Positions 18,400-27,338 of a stretch of 64,000 bases of DNA are shown here, piece after piece. The notes under the pieces were generated by a model that saw only the letters and a program-made list of their open reading frames with translations, searched no databases and was not told the DNA's origin. The translations under genes were made by a program, and so were the position numbers. The stretch is from Pseudomonas viciae (GTDB lineage: Bacteria > Pseudomonadota > Gammaproteobacteria > Pseudomonadales > Pseudomonadaceae), in the NCBI RefSeq assembly GCF_004786035.1, contig NZ_CP035088.1, forward strand, positions 6,347,001-6,411,000. The letters run 5' to 3'. Numbering within the stretch: position 1 is the stretch's first letter; every line of letters begins with the position of its first letter.

Positions 18400-19320
18400 A
18401 TGCAGATCGGTAGCGTACTTTTACTTTTTGTCGGCCTCGTGGTCGCCATTCTGTTCATGGGTTTCAAGGTCGTGCCCCAGGGCTATCAATGGACCGTCGA
18501 GCGGTTCGGCCGCTACACCAACACCCTCAAGCCCGGCTTGAACATCATCATCCCGGTGATGGATCGCATTGGTCGCAAGATCAATGTCATGGAGAGCGTG
18601 CTGGACATCCCGCCCCAGGAAGTCATCACCGCCGACAACGCCACGGTGCAGATCGACGCCGTATGCTTCTTCCAGGTGGTCAATACGGCCCAGGCTGCCT
18701 ACGAGGTCAACAACCTCGAACACGCCATCCGCAACCTGCTGCAAACCAATATCCGTACCGTACTGGGGTCCATGGAGCTGGACGCGATGCTGAGCCAACG
18801 CGACGGCATCAATGAAAAATTGCTGCGCACCGTCGACGAAGCCACGGCGCCGTGGGGTATCAAGATCACCCGGATCGAGATCAAGGACATCAGCCCACCG
18901 GCCGACCTGATGGCCGCCATGTCGGGACAGATGAAAGCCGAACGCATCAAGCGCGCCCAGATCCTGGAAGCCGAGGGCCTGCGAGCGTCGGCTATTCTCA
19001 CCGCCGAAGGCAAGAAACAGGCGCAAATCCTTGAAGCCGAGGGCAGCCGCCAAGCCGCATTCCTTGAGTCCGAGGCCCGCGAGCGCCAGGCAGAAGCCGA
19101 AGCCCTGGCCACCAAAGTGGTGTCCCAAGCCATTGCCGACGGTAACGTCCAGGCCGTGAACTACTTCGTTGCGCAAAAATACATCGACGCCCTGGGTCGC
19201 CTGGCCTCGGCCAATAACAGCAAGGTGATCCTGATGCCGCTGGAAGCCAGCCAGGTCATCGGCGCAGTCGGCGGCATCGGTGAGATCGTCAAGGCCACTT
19301 TCGACGGCAAGAAAGCCTGA
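18400..19320 (+). CDS. SPFH/stomatin-type membrane protein (QmcA-like)
   Basis: This 306-residue protein has one N-terminal membrane helix ([18 protein letters not shown]) followed by an SPFH/band-7 domain (about 25-185) starting [17 protein letters not shown] long charged alanine-rich coiled coil (about 190-260) comes next. Such proteins form large rings or microdomain scaffolds in the inner membrane and often regulate proteases. Its stop is nine bases before an NfeD-family gene, the classic partner arrangement. The short upstream leader has only GGAAC as ribosome-binding site. Confidence 0.92.
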   Translation: MQIGSVLLLFVGLVVAILFMGFKVVPQGYQWTVERFGRYTNTLKPGLNIIIPVMDRIGRKINVMESVLDIPPQEVITADNATVQIDAVCFFQVVNTAQAAYEVNNLEHAIRNLLQTNIRTVLGSMELDAMLSQRDGINEKLLRTVDEATAPWGIKITRIEIKDISPPADLMAAMSGQMKAERIKRAQILEAEGLRASAILTAEGKKQAQILEAEGSRQAAFLESEARERQAEAEALATKVVSQAIADGNVQAVNYFVAQKYIDALGRLASANNSKVILMPLEASQVIGAVGGIGEIVKATFDGKKA

Positions 19321-19329
19321 GGCGCACGT

Positions 19330-19779
19330 ATGTGGGTATTCCTGCAACAAATGTCGTACTGGGACTGGCTGGCGTTGGGCGTCATCCTGCTGATCCTGGA
19401 AGTCTTCGGTGCCGGCGGGTACCTGCTGTGGATCGGCATGGCCGCCGCAGCCGTCGGCGTGTTGACCTTCATCCTGCCGCAAATGCCGTGGGAGATGCAG
19501 TTCCTGTTGTTCGGCCTGTTCGCCATCGCGACAGCGCTGTACTGGTGGCGACGCCAGCGCAGCGCCATTCGTGAAAGCGATCAGCCGCACCTGAATCTGC
19601 GCGGGCAGGAGCTGATCGGCAAGGTGTTCCAGGTTCATGAAGCGATTGTCGATGGCCGCGGCAAGATCAAGGTGGCCGACAGTGTGTGGCTGGCCAAAGG
19701 TCCCGAGTCGTCCGTTGGCACCCGAGTCAGGGTGGTGGCGCAGGAAGGTGTGGTGCTTAAGGTTGAACGGGCTGACTGA
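19330..19779 (+). CDS. NfeD family membrane protein
   Basis: This 149-residue protein has two or three hydrophobic helices in its first 70 residues and a soluble C-terminal OB-fold-like domain (about 85-149) ending VVAQEGVVLKVERAD. Small NfeD proteins pair with SPFH proteins encoded next to them, as here, and are thought to help assemble membrane microdomains. Only nine bases separate the genes, so they are almost surely one operon. Confidence 0.92.
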   Translation: MWVFLQQMSYWDWLALGVILLILEVFGAGGYLLWIGMAAAAVGVLTFILPQMPWEMQFLLFGLFAIATALYWWRRQRSAIRESDQPHLNLRGQELIGKVFQVHEAIVDGRGKIKVADSVWLAKGPESSVGTRVRVVAQEGVVLKVERAD

Positions 19780-19847
19780 CAAGTCATGGAACTGAATCGA
19801 GGCGCAGGTAATCCAAAGTCATAGTTAACCCAGTGGAGTCACCTATC

Positions 19848-20165
19848 ATGCGTCTCAAACTTGCTGTCGCTACCCTAGCCTTGCTGTCTCTTCCTGTTGG
19901 CTCGGCAATGGCCGACACGTTTTGGCGTAACGTCATCTCATCCGGTGCGACCACCGGTTCCACCTACCTGACCTTCAAGGATCACAAGCTGATCGTCGCC
20001 GCCCAGGACGACGCCGGCAGTTTCGTCGCCAGTGATGGCGGTATCCGCGGCCCTTACCTGGAAGCGGCGATGCAGAAAGTGCGTGCCGACAACCCAGGCC
20101 TGCAAGCCACCGACATGGAACTGGCCAACGCGATCCTGGCGAAAAACGCCGTCGCCCAGGACTGA
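19848..20165 (+). CDS. DUF2388 (TIGR02448-type) periplasmic protein
   Basis: This 105-residue protein has a signal peptide (LKLAVATLALLSLPVGSAMA) and a short mature region of the DUF2388 type, a family I know mainly from Pseudomonas, often as several paralogues. Function is unknown. GTGGAG lies eight bases before the ATG at 19848. The gene is monocistronic, with its own terminator right after the stop. Confidence 0.85.
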   Translation: MRLKLAVATLALLSLPVGSAMADTFWRNVISSGATTGSTYLTFKDHKLIVAAQDDAGSFVASDGGIRGPYLEAAMQKVRADNPGLQATDMELANAILAKNAVAQD

Positions 20166-20178
20166 TTCCAAGCCCATG

Positions 20179-20211
20179 AAAAATGCCGCTCGATTGAGCG
20201 GCATTTTTTTA
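20179..20211 (+). terminator. Terminator of the DUF2388 gene
   Basis: AAATGCCGCT/AGCGGCATTT forms a ten-base-pair stem followed by seven T, 13 bases after the stop codon. Confidence 0.92.
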
Positions 20212-20244
20212 TCTGTAAATATTCCAACGCTGTACTCCGTCCCC

Positions 20245-20272
20245 TGTGGGAGCGGGCTTGCTCGCTCCCACA
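20245..20272. repeat. Single REP-like hairpin
   Basis: TGTGGGAGCG and CGCTCCCACA form a perfect ten-base-pair stem around GGCTTGCT. It lies between the convergent DUF2388 and gcvH genes. Confidence 0.8.
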
Positions 20273-20283
20273 TGAAATCCGGG

Positions 20284-20670
20284 TTACTCGCCGATAGCGG
20301 CCTTGTAGCCCGCCGCATCAAGCAGCTTGGCCAAGTCAGCGTTGGCATCGGAAGGCTTGAGCTTGAAAATCCAGGCACCATACGGATCAGAGTTCAGCAG
20401 CTCCGGCGAGCCACCCAGCTCTTCGTTGACCGCGATCACTTCACCAGCAATCGGCGCGTAGATGTCGGAAGCCGCTTTTACCGACTCCACCACACCGGCC
20501 TGGTCCCCCGCAGCAAAAACATTGCCGACCTCTGTCAGTTCGACAAAAACCACATCACCCAAGGCTTCCTGCGCGTGGTCGCTGATGCCCACAGTGACGG
20601 TACCGTCAGCTTCCAGGCGAGCCCACTCATGGCTTTCGGCAAAACGCAGTTCGGCAGGGATATCGCTCAT
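20284..20670 (-). CDS. gcvH: Glycine cleavage system H protein
   Basis: This 128-residue lipoyl carrier has its attachment lysine at about position 65 in VESVKAAS. It shuttles the aminomethyl group between the P, T and L proteins of glycine cleavage. The start MSDIPAEL is supported by family length; five further in-frame codons upstream are dismissed. It lies 52 bases after gcvT on the same strand. No gcvP follows: the next gene downstream is convergent, so the P protein must be encoded elsewhere. Confidence 0.96.
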   Translation of the reverse strand: MSDIPAELRFAESHEWARLEADGTVTVGISDHAQEALGDVVFVELTEVGNVFAAGDQAGVVESVKAASDIYAPIAGEVIAVNEELGGSPELLNSDPYGAWIFKLKPSDANADLAKLLDAAGYKAAIGE

Positions 20671-20722
20671 ATTCTGTGTCCTCAAGAGAAAGTGTCAGCG
20701 GCCAGCGGCCCGCCGTAAAAGG

Positions 20723-21805
20723 TTAGATCAGGGTTTTACCATGGCGGACGAAGGTCGGCTTGACCACCCGTACCGGATACCATTTACCACGAATTTCTAC
20801 CTCGGCACGGTCGGCGGTGGCCATCGGAACACGTGCCAGGGCGATCGACTTGCTAAGCGTAGGAGAAAAACTACCACTGGTGATCTCTCCTTCGCCAACA
20901 TTGGCGATGCGAACCACCTGATGGGCGCGTAAAACGCCGCGCTCCTCCAGCACCAACCCAACCAATTTGTGCTGCACACCGCCGGCAAGTTCGGCTTCCA
21001 GTGCACTGCGCCCGATAAACTGGCGGCTCGCCGGTTCCCAGGCAATGCTCCAGGCCATGTTCGAGGCCAATGGGGAAACGTCCTGGTGGATGTCCTGGCC
21101 GTAGAGGTTCATGCCGGCCTCCAGGCGCAGGGTATCGCGAGCGCCGAGACCGATGGGAGAGATGCCAGCGCCTACCAGATCGTTGAAAAAACTCGGGGCT
21201 TCGTGGGCGGGCAGGACAATTTCCAACCCGTCCTCACCGGTGTAGCCGGTACGGGCGATGAACCAGTCACCGTCGGCACGACCTTCGAAGGGCTTGAGTT
21301 GCTGGATCAACTGACCGCGCGATTGCGTGACCAGCTCAGCGATTTTGTGCCGGGCCTGGGGGCCCTGGATCGCCAGCATCGCCAATTCGGCGCGCTCATG
21401 CAGTTGCACGTCGTACTCGCCGAGTTGCGCCTGCATCCAGGCCAGGTCCTGATCACGGGTCGAGGCGTTGAATACCAGCCGATAACCGTCCTCGACCCGG
21501 TAGATGATCATGTCGTCGACGATGCCGCCGCGCTCATTGAGCATGGTGCTGTACAAGGCACGTCCTGTGTCCTGCAAGCGATCGACATCATTGGCCAGCA
21601 AGCGCTGCAACCAGACTTTGGCCTGGGGTCCGGCCACGTCGATCACGGTCATGTGGGATACATCGAACACACCGCAGTCGCGACGCACCTGATGGTGCTC
21701 TTCAACTTGCGAGCCGTAATGCAAAGGCATATCCCAACCGCCAAAATCGACCATCTTCGCGCCTAGGGCGAGATGAAGGTCATACAGAGGCGTACGCTGT
21801 CCCAT
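20723..21805 (-). CDS. gcvT: Glycine cleavage system T protein (aminomethyltransferase)
   Basis: This 360-residue enzyme transfers the methylene group from H-protein-bound aminomethyl to tetrahydrofolate and releases ammonia. The N-terminus (TPLYDLHLALGAKMVDFGGWDMPLHYG) and the DVSHMTVIDV segment are family hallmarks. GGAG with a six-base spacer fixes the ATG at 21805. Upstream is a leader of about 150 bases; I looked for a glycine riboswitch there and did not find a convincing one. Confidence 0.95.
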   Translation of the reverse strand: MGQRTPLYDLHLALGAKMVDFGGWDMPLHYGSQVEEHHQVRRDCGVFDVSHMTVIDVAGPQAKVWLQRLLANDVDRLQDTGRALYSTMLNERGGIVDDMIIYRVEDGYRLVFNASTRDQDLAWMQAQLGEYDVQLHERAELAMLAIQGPQARHKIAELVTQSRGQLIQQLKPFEGRADGDWFIARTGYTGEDGLEIVLPAHEAPSFFNDLVGAGISPIGLGARDTLRLEAGMNLYGQDIHQDVSPLASNMAWSIAWEPASRQFIGRSALEAELAGGVQHKLVGLVLEERGVLRAHQVVRIANVGEGEITSGSFSPTLSKSIALARVPMATADRAEVEIRGKWYPVRVVKPTFVRHGKTLI

Positions 21806-21960
21806 GGGTTTCTCCTTCCGGGCTTGGCGAAGGTGCGGACGGGCACTGCACAGCGCGAACACCTGGAAAAAGGCGCTTTCAGCCGCTCTCAGTTACCCGG
21901 TCCGACAGACGGACCGCACCGAATGCCGCGCATTGTAGCCGCATGATGTAGGACTGACAC

Positions 21961-23577
21961 CTAACTGTTTTGATGGGCGGAACGTCGTATCAATCCGATG
22001 ACCGGCAAGAGTCCCACCAACACCAGAGTCAGCGCCGGCAAGGCGGCCCGGGCCCACTCCCCTTCGCTGGTCATTTCGAAGATCCGCACCGCCAGCGTAT
22101 CCCAGCCGAACGGGCGCATCAGCAGGGTTGCGGGCATTTCCTTGAGTACGTCGACGAACACCAGCAACGCCGCGCTCAAGGTGCCGGGCAACAGCAACGG
22201 CAGATACACTTTGAAAAACAGTCGTGGCCCACTGACCCCAAGACTACGTGCCGCTTCGGGCAGCGACGGGCGGATGCGTGCCAGGCTGCTTTCCAACGGA
22301 CCGTAGGCCACCGCCAGGAAACGCACCAGATACGCCAGTAACAGCGCCGACAGGCTGCCCAGCAACAAGGGTTTGCCCGCGCCACCGAGCAAGGTTGACA
22401 GCGGGATGACCAGCTCGCGGTCCAGATAGCTGAACGCAAGCATGATCGACACCGCCAGCACCGAACCGGGCAAGGCATAACCCAGGTTCGCCAGGGCGAC
22501 GCCGGTGCGAATGGGACGGGTTGGCGCCAAACGCCGGGCAAAAGCCAGCAGCAAGGCCACGCAAACGGTGAGCAGCGCCGCCAGACCACCCAGGTAGAGG
22601 GTATGGACGATCAGCCCGCCATAACGCTCGTCCAGATCGAAGCGACCGCGCTGCCAGAACCACACCAGCAACTGCAGCATCGGGATGACAAAGGCGCAGG
22701 CAAACACCAAAAAGCACCAGCCACTGGCCGCCACGGCCTTGACGCCTCGCAAGTGATAAAGCGCCTTGATCCGGGGTCGTTCGTTGCTGGCTCGGTGGGC
22801 GCCGCGGGCCCGGCGTTCGCCATAGAGCACCAGCATCACCGCCAGCAACAGCAGGCTGGCCAATTGGGCTGCACTGGAGAGGCTGAAGAAGCCGTACCAG
22901 GTCTTGTAGATGGCGGTGGTGAAGGTGTCGAAGTTGAACACCGACACTGCGCCGAAATCCGCCAGGGTCTCCATCAGCGCCAACGCCACCCCCGCACCGA
23001 TGGCCGGCCGGGCCATCGGCAGCGCTACTCGCCAGAACGCCTGCCATGGTGTCTGCCCGAGCACCCGGGCCGCTTCCATCAACCCCTTGCCCTGGGCCAG
23101 GAATGCACTGCGCGCCAGCAGATAGACATAAGGGTAAAAGACCAGCACCAGCACCAGGATCACTCCGCCGGTGGAGCGGACCCGGGGCAGGCGCAGGCCG
23201 CTGCCGAACCCTTCACGCAGCAGCGTTTGCACCGGGCCGGCGAAATCCAGCAGGCCGACGAAGACAAACGCCAGCACGTACGCGGGAATCGCAAACGGCA
23301 GCATCAATGCCCAGTCGAGCCAACGTCGACCGGGGAACTCACACAGACTGGTGAGCCAGGCAAGACTGACGCCCAGCAACGTCACACCAACGCCCACGCC
23401 AAGAATCAGCGTCAGGGTATTGCCCAACAAGCGGGGCATTTGCGTATCCCACAGGTGGGACCAGATCTGCTGGTCGATGCTCTGCCAGGACAGCAACAGG
23501 ACACTCAAGGGCAGCAGGACCAACGCGGCGATGGCGAAGACCAGGGGGTACCAGCGGCGTTGGACGGTGTGGGTCAA
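21961..23577 (-). CDS. Ferric iron ABC transporter permease (FbpB/SfuB type)
   Basis: This 538-residue polytopic protein has about twelve membrane segments in two homologous halves, each with a binding-protein-dependent permease loop (near GQTPWQAFWRVALPMARPAIGAG and SLGVSGPRLFFKVYLPLLLPGTLS). This duplicated layout is typical of FbpB and HitB iron permeases. It follows the binding-protein gene on the same strand, separated by a large hairpin. No ATPase gene lies in the cluster, so the ATPase is presumably supplied from another locus. Confidence 0.9.
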   Translation of the reverse strand: MTHTVQRRWYPLVFAIAALVLLPLSVLLLSWQSIDQQIWSHLWDTQMPRLLGNTLTLILGVGVGVTLLGVSLAWLTSLCEFPGRRWLDWALMLPFAIPAYVLAFVFVGLLDFAGPVQTLLREGFGSGLRLPRVRSTGGVILVLVLVFYPYVYLLARSAFLAQGKGLMEAARVLGQTPWQAFWRVALPMARPAIGAGVALALMETLADFGAVSVFNFDTFTTAIYKTWYGFFSLSSAAQLASLLLLAVMLVLYGERRARGAHRASNERPRIKALYHLRGVKAVAASGWCFLVFACAFVIPMLQLLVWFWQRGRFDLDERYGGLIVHTLYLGGLAALLTVCVALLLAFARRLAPTRPIRTGVALANLGYALPGSVLAVSIMLAFSYLDRELVIPLSTLLGGAGKPLLLGSLSALLLAYLVRFLAVAYGPLESSLARIRPSLPEAARSLGVSGPRLFFKVYLPLLLPGTLSAALLVFVDVLKEMPATLLMRPFGWDTLAVRIFEMTSEGEWARAALPALTLVLVGLLPVIGLIRRSAHQNS

Positions 23578-23618
23578 GGGAAAGCCTCGAGGCAGTCATC
23601 AAACGCGTATTAAACCGC

Positions 23619-23697
23619 AAAAAAAAGATCGCAGCCTGCGCCAGCTCCTACATTGGAACACGATCCCATGCAGGAGCTGACGCAGGCTGCGATCTTT
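23619..23697 (-). terminator. Long hairpin with T-tract between iron-transport genes (terminator or attenuator)
   Basis: AAAGATCGCAGCCTGCGTCAGCTCCTGCA and its near-perfect inverted copy form a stem of about 29 pairs around a 16-base loop. Read on the minus strand, it is followed by eight T. It sits between the binding-protein stop and the permease start. The arms belong to the TAGGAGCTG...CTGCGATC repeat family, so a REP-like element appears to serve as an intra-operon terminator. Confidence 0.75.
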
Positions 23698-23705
23698 GAG
23701 GCTTT

Positions 23706-24710
23706 TTAATTCCAGCCAGCGCGATCCATCAAGCGAATAGCTTCAGCCTGGCGTTTACCCGCCACTTCCACCGGCAAGGTATCAGCCTTGAACTTGCCCC
23801 AGGCCGCCACTTCCTTGGATGGCTCCACCTTCGGGTTGGCCGGGAACTCCTGGTTCACGTCGGCGAAGATGTTCTGGGCTTCAGGCGTGGTCATCCACTC
23901 CACCAATTTCTTCGCGGCTTCCGGATGCGGTGCGTACTTGGTCAGGCCGATGCCCGAGAGGTTGATGTGCACACCACGGTCAGCCTGGTTCGGCCAGAAC
24001 AATTTGACCTTCAGGTCCGGCTTCTGCTGGTGCAGGCGGCCGTAGTAGTAGGTGTTGACGATGCCGACATCGCACTGCCCGGCATTGATCGCCTCGAGCA
24101 GCGCAGTGTCGTCGGAGAACACATCGGTGGAGAGGTTCTTGACCCAGCCCTTGATGATTTCCTCGGTTTTTTCCGCACCGTGGGTTTCGATCAGGGTCGC
24201 GGTCAAGGACTGGTTGTAGACCTTCTTCGAGGTGCGCAGGCACAGGCGACCTTCCCATTCCTTGCCGGCCAGTGCCTCGTAGGTGGTCAGCTCACCCGGT
24301 TTGACCCGGTCGGGGGAATAGACAATGGTCCGCGCCCGCAGGCTCAAACCGGTCCAGGCGTGGGAAGCAGCGCGATATTGGGAGGGGATGTTGGCGTCGA
24401 TCACCGGGGAGGAGAATGGCTGGAGAATGCCCATCTGCTCGGCTTGCCAGAGGTTGCCGGCGTCGACGGTAAGCAGCAGGTCGGCGGTGGCGTTCTCGCC
24501 TTCGGCCTTGATCCGCTGCATCAGCGGCGCCTCCTTGTCGGTGATGAACTTCACCGATACACCGGTTTTCTTGGTGTAGGCATCGAAAACCGGCTTGATC
24601 AGTTCATCGATGCGCGAGGAGTAGACCACCACCTCGTCGGCGGCCTGGGCGGCAGTAGCGCCGATCAGGGACAAGGCGAGGACGGACAGCAGACGCTTGG
24701 ATGCCAACAT
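23706..24710 (-). CDS. Periplasmic ferric iron-binding protein (FbpA/AfuA type)
   Basis: This 334-residue protein has a signal peptide ([17 protein letters not shown]) and then a type II periplasmic binding fold starting [21 protein letters not shown], a hallmark of bacterial transferrin-like iron binders. NTYYYGRL near residue 220 supplies the tyrosine pair that ligates ferric iron in this family. It feeds the permease gene downstream. Upstream bases 24740-24762 hold CAAATG-N11-CATTTG over AT-rich sequence, possibly a Fur site, though not a clear one. Confidence 0.92.
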   Translation of the reverse strand: MLASKRLLSVLALSLIGATAAQAADEVVVYSSRIDELIKPVFDAYTKKTGVSVKFITDKEAPLMQRIKAEGENATADLLLTVDAGNLWQAEQMGILQPFSSPVIDANIPSQYRAASHAWTGLSLRARTIVYSPDRVKPGELTTYEALAGKEWEGRLCLRTSKKVYNQSLTATLIETHGAEKTEEIIKGWVKNLSTDVFSDDTALLEAINAGQCDVGIVNTYYYGRLHQQKPDLKVKLFWPNQADRGVHINLSGIGLTKYAPHPEAAKKLVEWMTTPEAQNIFADVNQEFPANPKVEPSKEVAAWGKFKADTLPVEVAGKRQAEAIRLMDRAGWN

Positions 24711-24865
24711 GGGAGCAGTCTCTCGATTGTGAACGAGCGCAAATGATAAGGACTCACATTTGGCACCACAATCGAACAGTTGCCAGACACATTTCCAAAT
24801 GTTGCAGCTAGGAGATGTGCTGTGTTTTTTGTGCTCGCGATGAGGCCTTTGGCCCCGACAAAAAT

Positions 24866-26089
24866 CTAGGCCTTGGCCAAATCCGGTAAATCCCCCGTCA
24901 ACCCCAGCGCCTCGCGCACGAACAGCGCCTTGGCCTCGGGCAGGCTGTCCACCAATTTCAGCCCAGTGTTACGCAACCAACGCAACGGCAACGGATCGGC
25001 CTGGAACAGCCGCTCGAAACCTTCCATCGCCGCCATCAACGCCAGGTTATGGGGCATGCGGCGGCGCTCGTAGCGGCTCAACACCTTCACGTCCGCCAGT
25101 CGCTCGCCGCGCCCGGCCGCCTGCAACAGCACTTCGGCCAGCACCGCGGCGTCGAGGAACCCCAGGTTCACCCCTTGTCCAGCCAGCGGGTGAATGGTGT
25201 GGGCGGCATCACCGATCAACGCCAGCCCTTCGGCCACGTAGCGCTTGGCATGACGCTGGCGCAGCGGCACGCACAGGCGTGGGTCGGCGCTCAGGACCGT
25301 GCCAAGCTGGCCTTCGAAGGCCCGCTCCAGCTCACTGCAGAACTCAGTGTCATCGAGCGCCATCAGGCGCTGCGCCTCGCCAGGGGTAGTGGACCAGACG
25401 ATCGAGCACCAATCGTGCTGGCCGTCGCGCGCAAGCGGCAGGAACGCCAGCGGACCGTTGTCGGTAAAGCGCTGCCAGGCCGTCGTGCGATGGGGCTTGG
25501 CGCTGCGCACACTGGTGACAATGGCGTGATGCAGATAATCCCACTCTCGCGTCGCCACGCCCGTCAGGCGGCGCACAGCGGAATTCGCGCCATCGGCGGC
25601 GATGACCAGCGGCGCGCGCAAGGTGCGGCCGTCAGCCAGGGTCAGCAGCCAGTCATCGCCGGAACGGCGCATTTGCTCCAGCCGTGCGTTGGCCAGCAGG
25701 CCCAGGTCGCAGTCATGCAAACGGTCCAGTAAAGCGTCTTGCACGACGCGGTTCTCGACAATGTGCCCGAGCACCTCGGCGTGCAGGCTGGCCGCCGAAA
25801 AGTGGATGTGCCCGGTGCCACTGCCGTCCCAGACGTGCATGTCGCTATAGGGGCTCGCACGTCGGGCCGTAATGCCGTCCCAGACACCCAGGCGATCGAG
25901 GATCCGCTGGCTCGCTGTCGACAAGGCGCTGACCCGCGGCTCGAACGCGGCCTGGGGATCGAAAGGTTTGACGCTCATCGGGCTGCCGTCGAGCAGCAGC
26001 ACTTGCAGGCCACTGCCCTGCAACGCCAGCGCCAGGGCGCTGCCGACCATGCCGGCACCGACGATCAACAGATCTGCACGCAATTCCAT
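24866..26089 (-). CDS. ubiI: UbiI-type ubiquinone hydroxylase (VisC family)
   Basis: This 407-residue flavin monooxygenase has an N-terminal FAD-binding GxGxxG (VGAGMVGS), the middle DG motif ([12 protein letters not shown]) and the second FAD motif [14 protein letters not shown]. It hydroxylates the C5 position of the ubiquinone ring precursor. It lies 61 bases after ubiH on the same strand, the Pseudomonas arrangement. Paralogy with ubiH means the two could be swapped in annotation, but the fit to UbiI/VisC and the position support this call. Confidence 0.9.
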   Translation of the reverse strand: MELRADLLIVGAGMVGSALALALQGSGLQVLLLDGSPMSVKPFDPQAAFEPRVSALSTASQRILDRLGVWDGITARRASPYSDMHVWDGSGTGHIHFSAASLHAEVLGHIVENRVVQDALLDRLHDCDLGLLANARLEQMRRSGDDWLLTLADGRTLRAPLVIAADGANSAVRRLTGVATREWDYLHHAIVTSVRSAKPHRTTAWQRFTDNGPLAFLPLARDGQHDWCSIVWSTTPGEAQRLMALDDTEFCSELERAFEGQLGTVLSADPRLCVPLRQRHAKRYVAEGLALIGDAAHTIHPLAGQGVNLGFLDAAVLAEVLLQAAGRGERLADVKVLSRYERRRMPHNLALMAAMEGFERLFQADPLPLRWLRNTGLKLVDSLPEAKALFVREALGLTGDLPDLAKA

Positions 26090-26150
26090 GCTCTAAGCCT
26101 GTTTTGCGGGCGGCATTGGCCGCCCATGAAAAGAAATAACGGCCCCTGCC

Positions 26151-27338
26151 TTAAGCATCGGGTCGCGTTCCAAGGCCCATGGCCTGGCGGGCGAACCAGC
26201 GCTTGGCCGGCGGCAGCAGGTCGAGGCCCAGCAGGCCGAGGTTACGCCCCAGGGACACCAGCGGCAGGTTACTGCTGAACAGACGCGTGACCTGGTCGGA
26301 AAAACCGACGGTCAGGGTCTGATCCATTCGCTGGCGCTCGCGATAGGCTTGCAACACGGCGAAATCACCCGGCTCGCTGTCGCTGTCGAGCAAAGCATCG
26401 GCCAGGGCCTGGGCGTCGCGCAGGGACAGGTTGAACCCCTGTCCGGCAATCGGATGCAGGCTATGGGCGGCATTGCCCAGGATCGCCAGGTGCGGGCGTA
26501 CCTGTTCTTCGGCCTCCACCAGCGCCAACGGATACAGGTGTCGCGCGCCAACCTGCTTCAACGTGCCCAGGCGATAACCGAACACGCCCTGCAATTCGCT
26601 GAGAAAACTGCGCTCATCGAGGGCCGCCAGCCGTTGCGCGTCCATGCCCTGTCGGGTCCAGACCAGCGCACAACGATTTTCCGGCAACGGTAACAAAGCC
26701 ATCGGCCCGTCATCGGTGAAGCGTTCGAAGGCCATGCCGTTGTGGGCTTCGCTGGGTGTGATGTTGGCGATCAATGCGCTCTGGTCATAAGGCCGATTGC
26801 GCACGCCGACGCCCAATTGCTCCCGCAGGCCTGAACGGCCACCGTCAGCCAACACGGCCAGGTCGCATTCCAGGGTGATTTCGTCGTCGAGGGTCAGGCG
26901 ATAACCACCAACCAGTGGCTCCATCCGGGTGACCTGCGCCGGGCAGCGCCAACTGACCACTTCGGTGTCCAGGCCTTGCCACAGGCACTGGCCGAGCCAG
27001 GCGTTTTCCACCACATAGCCCAGCGCCGGCACACCCTCTTCCATGGCCGACAAGCGCGCCGTGGAGAACCGTCCGCGATCGGAGACGTGAATCTGTTTGA
27101 TCGGCTCGGCGCGACGGGAAATTTCCTGCCAGACACCCAACCGTTGATAAATCTGCCGGGCCCCGTAGGACAACGCCGAAGAGCGGGCGTCGTAGCTCGG
27201 CTGCCAGGCATTGCCCGGGGCAAAGGGCTCGATCAGCATGATCTTCCAGCCCCGGGCCTTGGCACCGGCCTGCAGGGCCAGCGCCAGGCTCGCGCCGACC
27301 AGGCCGCCGCCGATGATCGCCAGATTGACCCGGCTCAT
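26151..27338 (-). CDS. ubiH: UbiH, 2-octaprenyl-6-methoxyphenol hydroxylase
   Basis: This 395-residue FAD-dependent hydroxylase has IGGGLVGAS at the N-terminus, VLADGGRSGLRE in the middle and GNAAHSLHPIAGQGFN as second FAD motif. It adds the C1 hydroxyl in ubiquinone synthesis. Its ATG overlaps the pepP stop by four bases, so it is translationally coupled to pepP, a conserved pairing in gamma-proteobacteria. It is about 33 percent identical-looking to the neighbouring ubiI by eye, and the two probably arose by duplication. Confidence 0.93.
   Translation of the reverse strand: MSRVNLAIIGGGLVGASLALALQAGAKARGWKIMLIEPFAPGNAWQPSYDARSSALSYGARQIYQRLGVWQEISRRAEPIKQIHVSDRGRFSTARLSAMEEGVPALGYVVENAWLGQCLWQGLDTEVVSWRCPAQVTRMEPLVGGYRLTLDDEITLECDLAVLADGGRSGLREQLGVGVRNRPYDQSALIANITPSEAHNGMAFERFTDDGPMALLPLPENRCALVWTRQGMDAQRLAALDERSFLSELQGVFGYRLGTLKQVGARHLYPLALVEAEEQVRPHLAILGNAAHSLHPIAGQGFNLSLRDAQALADALLDSDSEPGDFAVLQAYRERQRMDQTLTVGFSDQVTRLFSSNLPLVSLGRNLGLLGLDLLPPAKRWFARQAMGLGTRPDA

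Noticed and set aside
21806..21960. Glycine riboswitch in the gcvT leader
   Set aside because: The leader contains CTGAGAG and GGACCG fragments, but they are not arranged as the conserved aptamer core, and the expected GCCGAAGG and CTCTCAGG elements are missing.
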